DNA of 64,000 bases. Origin: Bisporella sp. PMI_857. Lineage: Eukaryota; Ascomycota; Leotiomycetes; Helotiales; Helotiaceae. The translations under genes were made by a program, and so were the position numbers. The notes beneath the pieces were generated by a model. That model was not told the origin of the DNA and ran no database searches. It saw only the letters and a program-made list of their open reading frames with translations. Shown piece by piece: positions 20,371-32,025 of the stretch (positions are counted from its first letter, which is position 1; each line of letters starts with the position of its first letter). The DNA is taken from contig JAJSPD010000021.1 in NCBI GenBank assembly GCA_021307315.1, positions 558,001 through 622,000 of the forward strand, read 5' to 3'.

Positions 20371-23164
20371 TCATTTGTTTCTGCCCTTAACATGTATGGT
20401 TTTAAGATCAAAGCTCTGCTCCGGGTCCACCAGTAAAGGCGATCTTGACTCCGGCTTCTGCAATTCTCCGCCATCTTCTCCAAAGAGAAATGCAGCTCTT
20501 TCTCGACTAGGCCCTGATATGGGCTTTCTACCAGATTTGAGAAAAGGCGTATTCGGGGCCGGGGATACTGCCTTAAAACCAAGACCCAGTGCTGGAGAGT
20601 CATCGGTATCTAGCATCCATGAGAATGAAGAATTAGCAATGGTGGATCGTGTTGGCACTGGCGCCTTTGGTCGTCCTAACACGCTATCATGGCTATCAGG
20701 CTGAGAGACCTTTTCTTTAGGAATTATAATTGATGGCTCCGGAACTGCCGTTTCACCACGAACCTCCTTATTCGTATGTGGAATTTCAGGAGCTGGGCTA
20801 GGGATCGGCACTGTTCCTGCCTCCGCATTCTTTCCTATAGAACTCGGCTGAAGCAACATCGGTCCACCATGTTCCTGTGTCTCACGAGACTTTGGCGTGG
20901 GACTTGATGTTGGGTTAAGCAGTGATGATGTTGCTGGAGATGGGGATGGGTCCAGCTCCGGTTGATCCGCCGGGAGAGGCATTGATAAGTCCTCGAGATA
21001 GATTTTCACGAAATCAACCTTTGCTATGGCCAAATCAATTGCGTTGACGTACATGCCTTTATCACCATCTTTGATAGCAGAAGCTGTTCTGAGCTCAGCG
21101 GTGGCTTGCTCCAGCATTCTTGCCAATTGCTGATTCCGGTTATTGATTGCCGCGAGAGAGACTTTTGATGATGACACCGAGCGACCCTCATCTAATGACC
21201 ACCGCATAGCATCTGAGGTCCTCCTTGACGATGCTGAATTAGTTCGTGATACTTGAAGTCCTTGCATATTCTTTTTAACTTCTCCAACTGCATCTCTGAC
21301 AGCTTGGTTAATACCAAGACGTTCTCCTCGATCGAATACGCCCCTTGCAGCGCCTTGAAGTAAAGCCTCAACACCGCCTTGTTGCTGCAAAAAGCGTGCT
21401 GGCGATGATAGCGGAGATCTAGTCCTCGTATTCTTCTGTCCAGGACTAAGAGCTCGGCTGAGCGGCGTCGAAGGACGCAGATCAGGCGATTTCACAAAGG
21501 GGTATTTCCCACTATACTTGCCAATGATTTCTGCACCACCAGCAGCACTAAAGTTATCCCGCAGGAATATGGCATCGTCAACAAATGTTTGTGGCCCATG
21601 TAGGGGTGACGGGGCAGGATACTTCAGCAGCAACATCAGTGCGACGGAGTAATTTGCTTCGATCACTATTTAAACAGTCAGGTCATGTGAGGACTTGTAG
21701 ATGAAACAACTCACATTGCCACCGTATTCGTAGTAGCATAGCAACACATATCATATCCACAAGCTCTAAAGCCGGGTCTTCTGAAAACAGAGTATCCCAT
21801 AACTCCAATAATTCTTCAAATGGGAACTCTCTTCCAAATAGGAGCCTAATCCAACGGCTATTCACGTATTAGTGTAAGTGCGAAATCCTATGAATATAAG
21901 GTGGTGTGCGTACATCAGGAATATTTGAGGCAGAACCTCTATATCAGTAATATGCTTGGATAGTTCCGGATCAATACGTGATAAATAGACCTCATGAATT
22001 CGCTTACTCCTTTCAACAATGGGCGAAGCATTATGCTGCGTAGCTCCCAAGCCACTCGAGGATACGCTTGACCTTTTTTCAGGTTCTCCAAGTTCGTAAA
22101 AGGACTTTGCCGTTCTCATGATCAGAGACAGGATAGTAAAAGCATCGTGCTCTATATATTCTAGGTCAAGCGTCTCTTTCAAGAGTGCATCGTCCAACAA
22201 TCTGGTCTGCTCGACTTTACTCCCAGAACCAAGGGCGTCATGCTCAACAACCCAAAGAATCGGGGCTAAGATCTCATGCATTCCTTGTCGATATCCAACA
22301 TCCTGATTTATTTTGCAGAAAATGAATAAAATGTCCAGCATGAGTCGCTGTGTGTCAGGCTGACGGAAATACGGCTCTTCGGGCATGCATCGTTCAACAT
22401 CTTGAAATATCTCTGCCCGGATTTCCTCGTCTCGACGTAATGTATTCCATGGTGACTAACACGCGTGAACTTAGCTTGCAGCATTTTACCTTGAATGATT
22501 ATAATTGCCATTGCCTGACTTACCACAGGAACCGATTTAAATCGCACCTATGCGCAGGACTCGCGATATTCTGAGAATATTGTAGCGGACACACTTACCG
22601 TATGCCTGGTACTACTCAGGCAAATGATTTCGGTCTCACTTGAGCAATGTATATAGCAGATTGCAAATGACAGAGTACAAGATTAGGCATCATTGTCCTT
22701 CATATGCATGGTGGCCTGCAGACTTAAGAAATTGACTAAATATTGGAGAAAACCTACGTGCCGATCATCATCCAGCGGATCTAATGCAGACCCAAGTTCA
22801 TCTGGGTTTTCAATATATCTCAAAAGATGTTCCCTGAGAGAGCTATATGCGCCTCTCGAATCTTTTAATATTCGTGACCATCCTGTGACTTCCGTGGTCT
22901 GAAAGAGTAGGAATATCTAAGCATGAAAATAAGCCCCCCGGTTTTAAATCTATGACAGAATAAGGATTACCTTCCAACAAACTGAACGCAGACCAGCCTT
23001 GCAGGGGCTCTCATCACCATCTAATCTGACAGACTTTTTGAGGTCTTCTAGGCTTAAAGCATGGTTGATAGTGTATTCCCATCTTGCTCTAAAATGAATG
23101 AGTACATGCCTCTTATCATGGAGCATATGGAATATTATTACTTTGCCTCACCCAGTGTTCGCAT
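20371..23164 (-). CDS. TBC-domain Rab GTPase-activating protein, TBC1D5-like
   Basis: Six exons: 23164-23142, 23088-22971, 22898-22758, 22455-21914, 21857-21715, 21665-20371; 753 residues. The first exon has only 23 coding bases (MRTLGEA). The TBC domain occupies about residues 8-330. Both catalytic fingers are intact: IxxDxxR as IFQDVER (Arg116) and YxQ as VGYRQGMHEI (Gln151), followed by RWIRLLFGREFPFEELLELW. These features and the MRTL..ARWEY start match TBC1D5, a GAP acting on Rab7 with retromer. The last ~400 residues are mostly disordered Ser/Pro-rich sequence with a helix (NQQLARMLEQATAELRTAS). Intron 3 is unusually long (302 bp). It is divergent from the trafficking-motif gene at 23581. 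Confidence 0.92.
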
Positions 23165-23580
23165 CACTGCCAGAATAAGAAACCGACAATAGGACGTTTG
23201 TGCTTGTATGCAGACTGATCAGAGAGCTATGGTGCATGATCGATATCAATGTTGACATCCCGAGGCTCTGCTCTAACCTTGTTAAGCTCTCTCATGGGGG
23301 TGTGAAGAGTTAGAGCCAATCATAGTCCCGTGGCTTGAAATAGTTCAGCCTCGTCGATTTGGATCCCCCTGAGCCTGCTCCATTCCTCCTAGATATAAAC
23401 CTTCAGAATTTTGACAAACCAACTGAGTTTGTTTCGCTTTGCGTATGGGAACAAGAACCCAGTCTATCGTGTCTCAATTTTTAATCTCGCATGGTCGCCG
23501 GATTAATCTGTTCATGGCATGGCGCTGATCACCAAGTTAAATGTACGGATAGCAGTACTGCACCATAAAGATTGATAGCG
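23165..23580. promoter_or_regulatory. Divergent promoter region
   Basis: 416 bp between the ATGs of the TBC1D5-like gene (minus) and the gene at 23581 (plus). No individual site identified. Confidence 0.5.
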
Positions 23581-25449
23581 ATGTCATCCGATCTTCTTGC
23601 AGAGTTCGACAGCTTCTATAGAGCTCCTCAAAACAATTCGCCAGCTCCAATAACGACATCAAATAGTAGCACATTACCAGAAAAGTATGTGGGCAGCGGG
23701 ACGACACCACAATGGCAGACCTCGGGTTTCCACCACAATGTCACAACTGGATCAACCTCCGGATTCTCCAATGGGGATAGACTAGATAATGGATATAGTG
23801 CTCAGAATTATCAGCAGAGCCCGGCATTTCAACCTCAGACAACTGCTAAGACTAAGAATCTTCAACAAGGACAAGGCTCTAGCCATACTTTCATGAGCAA
23901 TATGACACCTCAATGGGCAGCTGCGAGACCTCCACCAGTGAGATCAACTCCTTCGGCTCAGAACGATGATATTTGGGGAGGGATGACAAGTTTCCAATCT
24001 ACTACCAGCTCTCAGCCAGTTTCTAAGCCACCAGTCGATATCTGGGACTCCCTCATCACACCCGCGAGTAAATTAGATGACGCACCAAATGCAGCGCGCT
24101 CCGGAAAGATTCGAAGACCTACTATTGATCTATTTTCGCCGAACAACAACCATTTTACGGAGCCTACTATGGTTAAATCAGCAGCAAAGCACATATCGTT
24201 TCCTCAGAGACCACTTCCAAAGACCAAGAGTTCATATGGTGAAGTGTTGTTCGATGCTGATGAGATGTCTGGAGAAAACGGGGATGACGATGATGAGTTT
24301 GGAGATTTTGAAAGTGTGATCCCAGAGCCTTCCTCACAAGCATTGCCAACTACCAGTTCCATTAGCTCTCTGGAGGGTATGTTTGGCACAACTACTCTCC
24401 ACACTGCTACCCCAAAACGGCAGCAAGACCTTCTACCTAGGCCAATAAGTATGGTTGGAAGTTTGCCATATCCTCAGGCTCCTAAATCACCGTCATTCCA
24501 AGAGCGAAACCCCTTTGCAGATTTAAGTTTAAAAACACAGCCAGCATCTGATATAAAACATGATAATCTCAAATCACCTTCTCCAGTAACCGCATGGCCA
24601 ACTTTTGAACCACCTATTCCGAAGGCTGCATCTTATGCCAGTCCTCCAACTGCCAAAGCAGAGGGTGATGATTGGGGAGATTTTGCAGATTTGCCTCCTA
24701 AGACTCCCAAGGACAACTTAGGTCCAGATGTTGACTCATGGGATTGGGATACAGTAGATGCAAAAGCTGAAGCTACCCCTGCGCAACCTAATCTACCGCC
24801 CCCAACGAATATTCCTCCACCTTCCGTTCTACTTGCTCTCTTCCCTTCCATATTTGATCTACCACAAACTGCGCTATTCAAACCTGTGGCCAGCCAACCA
24901 TTCTCGCTCAAAAATCGGATCATTTCTGATCCTTTGACAATTGAATTCTTACGCGCTTATTTGCTCATCGCAACTGTTGCAGCTCGCATTATCGCGGGGA
25001 GAAAGTTGCGCTGGAAACGGGATACCATGCTTTCACAGGCTATGAAGATGGGTCCCGCAGCTGGAGGAAGAGGGGGCATGAAGTTGGTAGGAGTTGATAA
25101 GGCAGAAACTACGCGAGAAAATCGAGAAGCAGCGGATGTCGTGCGAACGTGGAAAGATCAGCTCGGAAGATTGAGATCTGCCATTGCGATAGCCAATTCA
25201 AGTATTCAGGAGTCCTCGAGTCATCTGGCAATCCCTGATATCAACGAAGCATTGCATATCAAAACACAAGACCGAGCTCTCACGGCGCCAAAACCCTGTG
25301 TAATATGTGGACTAAAGAGAGAGGAGCGTGTCCATAAAGTCGATATTGATGTTGAGGATAGCTTCGGTGAATGGTGGACTGAACATTGGGGCCATCGAGC
25401 GTGCAAGAACTTTTGGTTGGAGCATCAGTCGAAGTTGAACCAGCGCTGA
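23581..25449 (+). CDS. Protein with AP-1/GGA-ear and EH-binding motifs, possibly aftiphilin/Laa2-like
   Basis: Single exon, 622 residues from the ATG at 23581. The long disordered N-terminal part carries acidic-phenylalanine motifs of the gamma-ear binding type (DDEFGDFESV near residue 240, DDWGDFADLP near 362), Trp-acidic motifs (DDIWGG, VDIWDSL, SWDWD) and an EH-domain ligand NPFADL near 309. The C-terminal ~190 residues look folded and helical and end in a Cys/His/Trp-rich block: PCVICGLKRE, then EWWTEHWGHRAC and FWLEHQ. The motif mix suggests a clathrin/AP-1 accessory protein like aftiphilin or yeast Laa2. That assignment is inference from motifs. Its divergent partner is a TBC1D5-like GAP, which fits an endosomal role. 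Confidence 0.9.
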   Translation: MSSDLLAEFDSFYRAPQNNSPAPITTSNSSTLPEKYVGSGTTPQWQTSGFHHNVTTGSTSGFSNGDRLDNGYSAQNYQQSPAFQPQTTAKTKNLQQGQGSSHTFMSNMTPQWAAARPPPVRSTPSAQNDDIWGGMTSFQSTTSSQPVSKPPVDIWDSLITPASKLDDAPNAARSGKIRRPTIDLFSPNNNHFTEPTMVKSAAKHISFPQRPLPKTKSSYGEVLFDADEMSGENGDDDDEFGDFESVIPEPSSQALPTTSSISSLEGMFGTTTLHTATPKRQQDLLPRPISMVGSLPYPQAPKSPSFQERNPFADLSLKTQPASDIKHDNLKSPSPVTAWPTFEPPIPKAASYASPPTAKAEGDDWGDFADLPPKTPKDNLGPDVDSWDWDTVDAKAEATPAQPNLPPPTNIPPPSVLLALFPSIFDLPQTALFKPVASQPFSLKNRIISDPLTIEFLRAYLLIATVAARIIAGRKLRWKRDTMLSQAMKMGPAAGGRGGMKLVGVDKAETTRENREAADVVRTWKDQLGRLRSAIAIANSSIQESSSHLAIPDINEALHIKTQDRALTAPKPCVICGLKREERVHKVDIDVEDSFGEWWTEHWGHRACKNFWLEHQSKLNQR

Positions 25450-25846
25450 ACACTTGCACTCGTAGATCATTCAGAGGGGTTTTACCAGCGCACCATTATA
25501 ACTTCTTTAATGAAGAGAAGACACAGAGCACTCTTCTGCCTGGATTACAGTGTCTACTCATGATTAACGGCCATCTTCGAAATATCATGGCCCATGTCTA
25601 AAACGCTTTGTGACAATTCAATATTTGTCTAGCCCTAGATAAAGAGCCAAGAAAGCGATTGAGCAATGAAGGGTAGCACACCTCCACACAAATGACACAA
25701 CGTTCGAAAGTTCGAGTGTAGTGTGGACAAAGGCTTCAGCACGGTCTTCTCACTAACGGACCTTTCTCTTAGATACCTAAATAAGTATCTACATTTCTTC
25801 AAAGTTCGTATCTATACTTCGTCATAAGAACCCAGTCTCATTTAAG
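25450..25846. other. Intergenic stretch
   Basis: 3' flank of the preceding gene and upstream region of the small Cys protein. Nothing recognisable. Confidence 0.5.
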
Positions 25847-26050
25847 ATGTGTAATTTCGTCCACTACGTTTACCGCTGTCATCACGATTACCTCCGTCGC
25901 ATGATCCAGAGGTGTGACTTAGCAAGAGCTATCCAGCCATGGAAGTGCCGACCTAGGGTAGAGGTCGAAATACTACACGCGCTCTGCCCTGCGTGCAAAT
26001 TCCGTATAGCAGAGGCTGGACAAAGAGTAAGAGATCGCTTCCTAGGATAG
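25847..26050 (+). CDS. Small Cys-containing protein, 67 residues
   Basis: Intronless. MCNFVHYVYRCHH at the start and LCPACKFR near the end give paired Cys/His groups that could bind zinc. The layout (early MC..., mid-protein Cys, late CPxC) resembles small Cys proteins common in Leotiomycetes and related fungi, from memory. Function unknown. Coding status rests on this pattern and the clean ATG-to-stop frame. Confidence 0.5.
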   Translation: MCNFVHYVYRCHHDYLRRMIQRCDLARAIQPWKCRPRVEVEILHALCPACKFRIAEAGQRVRDRFLG

Positions 26051-26250
26051 GTGCGAGTTGAGCATAAGTTTATATACCAGATGTTAATATACTCTCTATC
26101 GACCGTGCTTTTCAAGTTTGAATTCGTTCCTTCCTTTTCTGTTCTAGATATATGCTTGCTCGATTGCACATCGCCGTCTTAACTTCCGCGCGACACCGCC
26201 GTACATGTATTACTCGCGCCAACAAGCAGCTGTAACTTTTGTACAGTATT

Positions 26251-27419
26251 ATGCCACGAATGCAGTATTCCATTGAAGAGTTACTTAGATTACGGCCTTC
26301 GCCCTCACGCTCACGCTCACACATTCAGCTTCAGTCAAACTCACCTTCCGCTGCTCTTGCCTTCAAGCCCAACGACATGTGGAGACACCCTTCCGACCCT
26401 CCACCAACACAGCCGTTCCCCTTCCAGGTTCCCTTGCAACAACAGTCTATAAATACAACTGTATCACAGCAGGTGTTTCCAGTAAAGCCTATGCTTGTGA
26501 TGGTTCCTCAAGCTCCAAACGCAACACAACCCCTTCCTGCCAACAATATGAGCGAGAACACTCCTAGTACGTTACACGCAGATTGTTTCTCGATTAATCA
26601 AGTTTCTTGGTATACTGGTAACAAAGGCAATCAGAGCTGACTACTGTAGCCCTTGGTATTACCTCCAAAAAGGTCAAATTCGATGATTCTGTTACCATCC
26701 CACAATTAGTAACTAGGATCATAGCCCTCGAGGCCGAGGTTGGAATATTGCGCGGACGACTTGACTCTCCCAGAGCTCCAGTTTCAGCTCCAGCTCCAGC
26801 TAAACCTTTTGCCTCCCAAGTCGGCCAAGTTCCTGCTCCAAAGTTGAAGACCAAGAGTTCTGAACCAGCCCTCCGTGCAAAACCTGCTTCTCCCCAAAGA
26901 CCATCACCAACCAGTGCCACTGCCGCAAACGCCATCCCGACTGAGATTGATTTGACAATCTACGACGACGGCGAGAGAACTGTCCTATACATCCCGTCCA
27001 AGTGCCATATCTCCCTTGTCGAGCCCGACTTCGACGGACGCCGCAAGCTTCAGGAATTTCAACAAGATAGTGGAGCCCGGATTGTCGTCGTCAATGGCCA
27101 TGCCGTTTCCTCAGGTGCTAACACATCTATCGCAAAGGTCACCATTAATGGCAACCAAGATCAGCGAAATGTTGCGTCCAGTAAGTACTTCTACGTGCCA
27201 GAAAGTTTTAACATATAGGGTTTTTTGTTAGACCCTGACTGACACAGAGGGACAGTGTTTCTAATCGACTATCGTGTTGCCTTTCTCGCGGGCCAAGCTT
27301 CAATATCTCCCCCTCAACGTGCTGCTCGACCTCAAAGCGTGGATGCAGCGGCTACTGGAACCAGTAGTAGCGGCAGTCCAAAAAAGACAACCCCGAACAA
27401 GCCACGACCATGGAGGTGA
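26251..27419 (+). CDS. Protein with N-terminal eIF4E-binding-like motif, otherwise unknown
   Basis: Three exons: 26251-26566, 26650-27180, 27256-27419 (introns 83 and 75 bp), 336 residues. The very N-terminus, MPRMQYSIEELLRLRPSP, contains Tyr-x4-Leu-Leu, the canonical eIF4E-binding consensus, in a context like metazoan 4E-T. The rest: a Pro/Gln-rich stretch, a short heptad-like helix (VTRIIALEAEVGILRGRL), an Ala/Pro-rich linker, then a block that looks folded (IDLTIYDDGERTVLYIPSK ... GARIVVVNGHAVSS). The tail is basic (KKTTPNKPRPWR). I know no named family for the body. The last intron acceptor (GGGACAG) is the only in-frame choice I found. Confidence 0.8.
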
Positions 27420-28045
27420 TTATCGAGCTTATGAATTGTAAAGGGAGTATGACTAGGTATAATGTTCGTCTCGGTCTTGAGCATTGAGGGTAGCCCATTA
27501 TGAATGCGTTCCTATTATTGACGCATAGGCATATCACTGATGTCTACTAGCTCTAGGAAGTTAATAGAGCACTCATACAATATAAATCTGTCTTCTAGAA
27601 TCACTCGGATTATTGTACTAACCTACCTATTTTGAGCCTGGCGATATCACACGGACTCCACTGTTGAAAGTTAACCAGCGCCTGTCCCCTTTCCGATCAT
27701 TTCATCCATCATCTTCTGCATGTATGTCAGGATCCCCAGCAGCTGACTACAAGCACCCCAAAAGAATAGAAGTACTTTCTAGCAAAGGTGGATGGGCCTA
27801 TATCATAAACAATTTAGGAAGAATATCCAAATTGAGGCCCAAGTATCCCCAAGGAACTTACGCCTTAACAAATGTATGGGTCATTCCATGTTTCTCGCCT
27901 TAAAGGAATGGCAAATTTTATTTAATCTAGCGATAAGCAGCCCGTCTATTCCTCCCCTTTCGAATGTTCAACAAGTCACAACACTTAATTATAACGAAAA
28001 TCAACTTAACCCCGGTCCACTCCCGGAACCAATCTCAGCCCCAAT
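27420..28045. other. Intergenic between convergent genes
   Basis: 3' flanks of the preceding gene (plus) and the Zn2Cys6 gene (minus). No gene seen. Confidence 0.55.
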
Positions 28046-31000
28046 CTAGTCGTCAAACATTCCCTCGTTGGCAGTAAACGGGTCCAGGGTACTACCCACG
28101 GGAACAGGTGTACGGGCACCTACTGGGCTCAGCATTCTAGGACTATGCAACATCGTCCTGAACTCTGGAACCAGCAGGCCCTGCACTGTCGATGGAATAT
28201 CTGAAGGGATATCGTACATCAAGCTCTCCATACTTAAATCTTCGCCTGCACCGTCGCAAAATAAAACCCTGATGTCTGGTATTGGGTCATCGCTAGGGCT
28301 GTCAAACAATGGATTGTTGCGGCCCATTTGGAAGTCTCCCACTGTTGGGAATGACATGTTTGTCGCATTTTGGGGTGCGGATTCCCTCTCGGCTGCAAGA
28401 GCTGCTACGGAGCCACCGATCTTTCTATTACCGCTCCCATCGTTGTTGTTACCAGCGTCGCTATTCACAATGCTGTTACTCATGCCGTTGCAATTTTCAT
28501 TTCTACCACTGTCCTCGATCTCCTGGACATGGTTTGGCTCGTGATATACAGCTTCATGAGGAAAGTCATGCACGTTGTGCGAAGCAATTGGAATGAATTG
28601 ATTCATCTCGATTGGCAAGGCAAGTAGCGGATCCAGGTTATGAGGTACAGGCTGTTGCGGGACAACTTGCGGCGTCACAAATTGCTGGTTGACAAATGGT
28701 TGTGGGACCAACAGTTGTTGGTCCAGTTGCTGAAGATGTAAGTTCTCCAGGCTCAATTGGAATTGCGGCATCGGAACCATGTGTTGGAGAGTCACACTTT
28801 GAGTTATCATACCATCCGGCATCTCTCTGTTATTTCCTAGAGGTCCAGCGATGTTACCGTGAATTAAGTTCTCAATGAATCCGGCTCCTTCGCTTGGCAC
28901 ACCCAGATTGTTCGGTTCTTCTGATAAATCAGCACTGGCACTTGGAATTATGAGGTTTGATGAAGGCGCAGATTGAGGCATCAAGCCAGATCCCTGGAAA
29001 GGCTATCATAATTAGTATTCGCTGCAGCGAAGGAGCAAGAAAATATGAGCCCTACCAACGCTTTTTGCGTTCCCTTTCGTGGCTTTGAAGGATCGGTTGC
29101 AGATAGACATCTGTAAATAGCGTTGTCTGAGTAATAGCTGTCGAGTGGAAGTTAGACCACGAAATAAAAATCGATTATCAGAAGGTTGTACTCGAAAATT
29201 ATATGTACATGAAGGCGAAAGGAGCAGTGATATGATTACGCACCTCATTCTACGAACAGGGTCATGAATTACAATACGTTCATTAGCAGGAGGCGTGGCC
29301 GCAAGCCTGTGGAGGCTCCCAACAATCATATAATAGGATTTGAGAACCTTTTCCATGCTTTTAGCTTCCGGGGCATCGTCGCCACACGCTTCAAAAATAG
29401 TAATTGCACTTTCGATAGCTTGGTATGCTTTATCATGGGTATAAATATTGAAGAGTTGACTCGAGAGCAAGATTAGGCTCGCATCGAAAAGGAAATATCT
29501 ATAGTTGCATGAGTAGTTTGCTTCCAATTACACGCAAATAAGGAGTTTGACGTACAGAATAAATGCATTGTGGTAGGAGAGGTAAGACTGCCGGTGCGCA
29601 AGCGTAACCAAGAGAATGCCTAGATGCAGTCAGACAATGTGAAATCCACGGCGCATAATAATACTAATTTTGGAAACGGAAACAGGGGGAAACATGAAGC
29701 TCAAACCTACTATAACAGCTGAGATCCACGCATTTGCGGGCACAAGATTTTACACCCGGTCGCTGCTGGAACTCTGTTCTTTGGTCAGATCGCTGCAAAT
29801 GCATTAATTTAAGGAGGAATGGCCGTGTGAATAGCACGATCGAGTGGCCTGAAAACCGGGATATTAGTAATTATTGAACACAGAAGTCTGCTTTAAAGCT
29901 TCAAACGTAGCAGGGAACATTGAGCCACTTACAATAGAGTAGATTGAGCGTTAATCTCGCTACCTTGTCACCTGGATGTCTCGGTATTGAATTTTGCCAG
30001 TGGAGGTCTTGTGGAATATCCTCTAGCCATTTGGAACATTCGGCCGCAATATCCGGAGCTAGTTCTGAATTCAAAGTTTTATTGTTGTAGGTCAGAGCAA
30101 CACCGACGCGGAAAGAGCTCTCCACTGCGGCAGCAAGCTTAGAGGAATGCGTGTCAGTATTCGGCCCAAGTCGAAGGAAAACCGAATGCGGATCCTGTTT
30201 ATCCATGTTTGGAATCATGATATCTCTACCTCTTGATAGAGATATAAAACGATCCATAACAAAAAGGCTTCGCCATAGATTTTCATAGGCTCCCTGTACA
30301 TTTTGATCTTGGACCAGGTGAGGGCGGCCGCGGTCACCCTGAGGAACCTTATGAATACCCAGCGTAGCAGCATATTGAATAGCCAAACCTGTGTAGATAT
30401 CAAAAATCATTCCCCTTCCTCAGGCATATAGAATGGCCGTGGACTTACCGTGAAGTGAGCAAGCTTGGTCCCTCCTGCATGTGAGAAGCAGATACAGGGT
30501 CATCAAGCAGAGAGCTTCCACTTTCCAGTGAGAAGCTACCGATATGCCTAACCTGGGGTCCCAAGAGTTTATTGCCGTATCGTAGAATAATTGAGCTTGT
30601 TCCTATTATGTTTTTATTAGCTGTACCTTACATACAATAGCTACGACCGACTTCTAACTTGTCGGGAAGAATAGGTACTATTTAGCGGCCTGTATGAAGC
30701 AGACAAAACTGTGCATGAGCAATGTCCTAAATGCTTGTAATGGGACAGGAACCTTCATTCTGCTATCACTCACTGTATGTTTCCCTTTAGAAATAAAATC
30801 TCTGTACTTTTTCTGCTCATCAATCATAGCATCTTGTGGAGGCTCGAGAAGAAGAAGTGCACCGATGGCTAATATGAGATACATTAAGCAAAGTGACTGT
30901 CTGGGGATCGGTTCAAATTCATAAAACCATGCATCAAGAATTCCAACAATAGAGTCTACAGGCAAAATTTCAATAAAGCCTTGAGTCTAAGTTCTGATTG

Positions 31001-32025
31001 AGCCGTCATTCTCTCTGTTACAAGGATCTAAAGGTACTTACATTTTGAATAAAAGAATCTTTCAAGTAGTCAGCGACCTCGCGAGGAGGTTTCGGCGCGG
31101 AAAAATCCTCTGAGAGGAGAGTTTTGTGGCTACAGTCATTAAGCTGCCTATCCTCGAATTGTTTCGCTGCATCAGTAAGGGAAGCTGTCTCAATATTGAG
31201 CTTATTGACAGCCCTTAAAATCATTTGTAAGTGGCTTAGAGTTGCAGAGTCGCCAACTGGACAGCAGTATTTGGTAAGCACTCATTATGTTTGTTTAGAG
31301 AATCAATACTCACCACGATTATCATATAAATAAGGTGTTGCATTGTCAAGCCTAAGTGGAGAAGTCAAGTTCTCACTCTTGGAAGCGCTATCAATAACAC
31401 TCGAATATTGCGCGGTTATGCGAGGAGGGTTGCTCCATTTATCGGCTAATGGCGATATTGGATCGGATATATATTGGAATAGGGAGTCATTGGACTCTGC
31501 AATCATTTCAGAGAATTTGGATAGCGACCTGTCTGAATACAACGCTCTTCTTCGGGTCGGAGCGATGGTTTTGATATATCTTGCATGATCCAATCTTCCA
31601 GTTTGTTTTTCACCCATATTTGGATATCCTCGTACACCGTTCGCTTTATATGGTGCTGCAGATCGGCGGCTTGGTCTTCCAACTATAATGCCAACTTTCA
31701 GAGGTGTCCATGAATCTTGGGGTGAACTCGATGGATCACAGACCTCTTGGGGTATGATACGAACAAGTTAGCGCATTGCCTCGCCTTGTGCATGTTTGGC
31801 ACGGTTGCTTCCCGTTGCACTATCGAGGAGTAAGTATCAGAATGCGTCATGTTACCGGACCCTTCTCTGTTTTGGCAAGACGGTAGGCGCATGTTTTCGG
31901 GCTTTTGGGGCATTGAATTTCAAAGGCGGTTGATAACTGACCTTCTGTTTTCGCGATTTGCACAGATCACAAGCCTTTTCGACGCGCAGCCTTCGATGAG
32001 GTTCGACATATATTCGACAAGGCAT
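28046..32025 (-). CDS. Zn2Cys6 transcription factor with fungal-specific middle domain
   Basis: Twelve exons: 32025-31942, 31819-31744, 31694-31314, 31256-31042, 30986-30774, 30602-30449, 30388-29933, 29848-29711, 29619-29556, 29498-29244, 29137-29056, 29002-28046; 1024 residues. The binuclear zinc cluster (residues 19-47) is split by intron 1 after KSRKQK and is complete: CX2CX6CX5CX2CX8C. The fungal_trans region follows: LCLMYLILAIGALL, EALCLMTLYLLLTCRRDQAC, GLAIQYAATLGIHK, SLFVMDRFISLSRGR. The C-terminus is Gln/Asn/Pro-rich, activation-like. Intron 5 (30773-30603, 171 bp) is the least certain; a shorter intron would keep 20 or so extra residues. Target genes cannot be inferred. It borders a gene-poor, pseudogene-bearing stretch. 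Confidence 0.88.

Noticed and set aside
31561..31680. Alternative minus frame giving a charged helix-like peptide (KRTVYEDIQIWV ...)
   Set aside because: Shadow of Zn2Cys6 exon 3; the other frame links to the zinc cluster and the middle domain.
31820..31920. Apparent damage to the Zn2Cys6 cluster (a second-exon reading with Cys replaced by Arg and no acceptor)
   Set aside because: A proper acceptor at 31820 (CGATAG) followed by CNGKQPCQTC restores a complete cluster, so the gene is not broken there.
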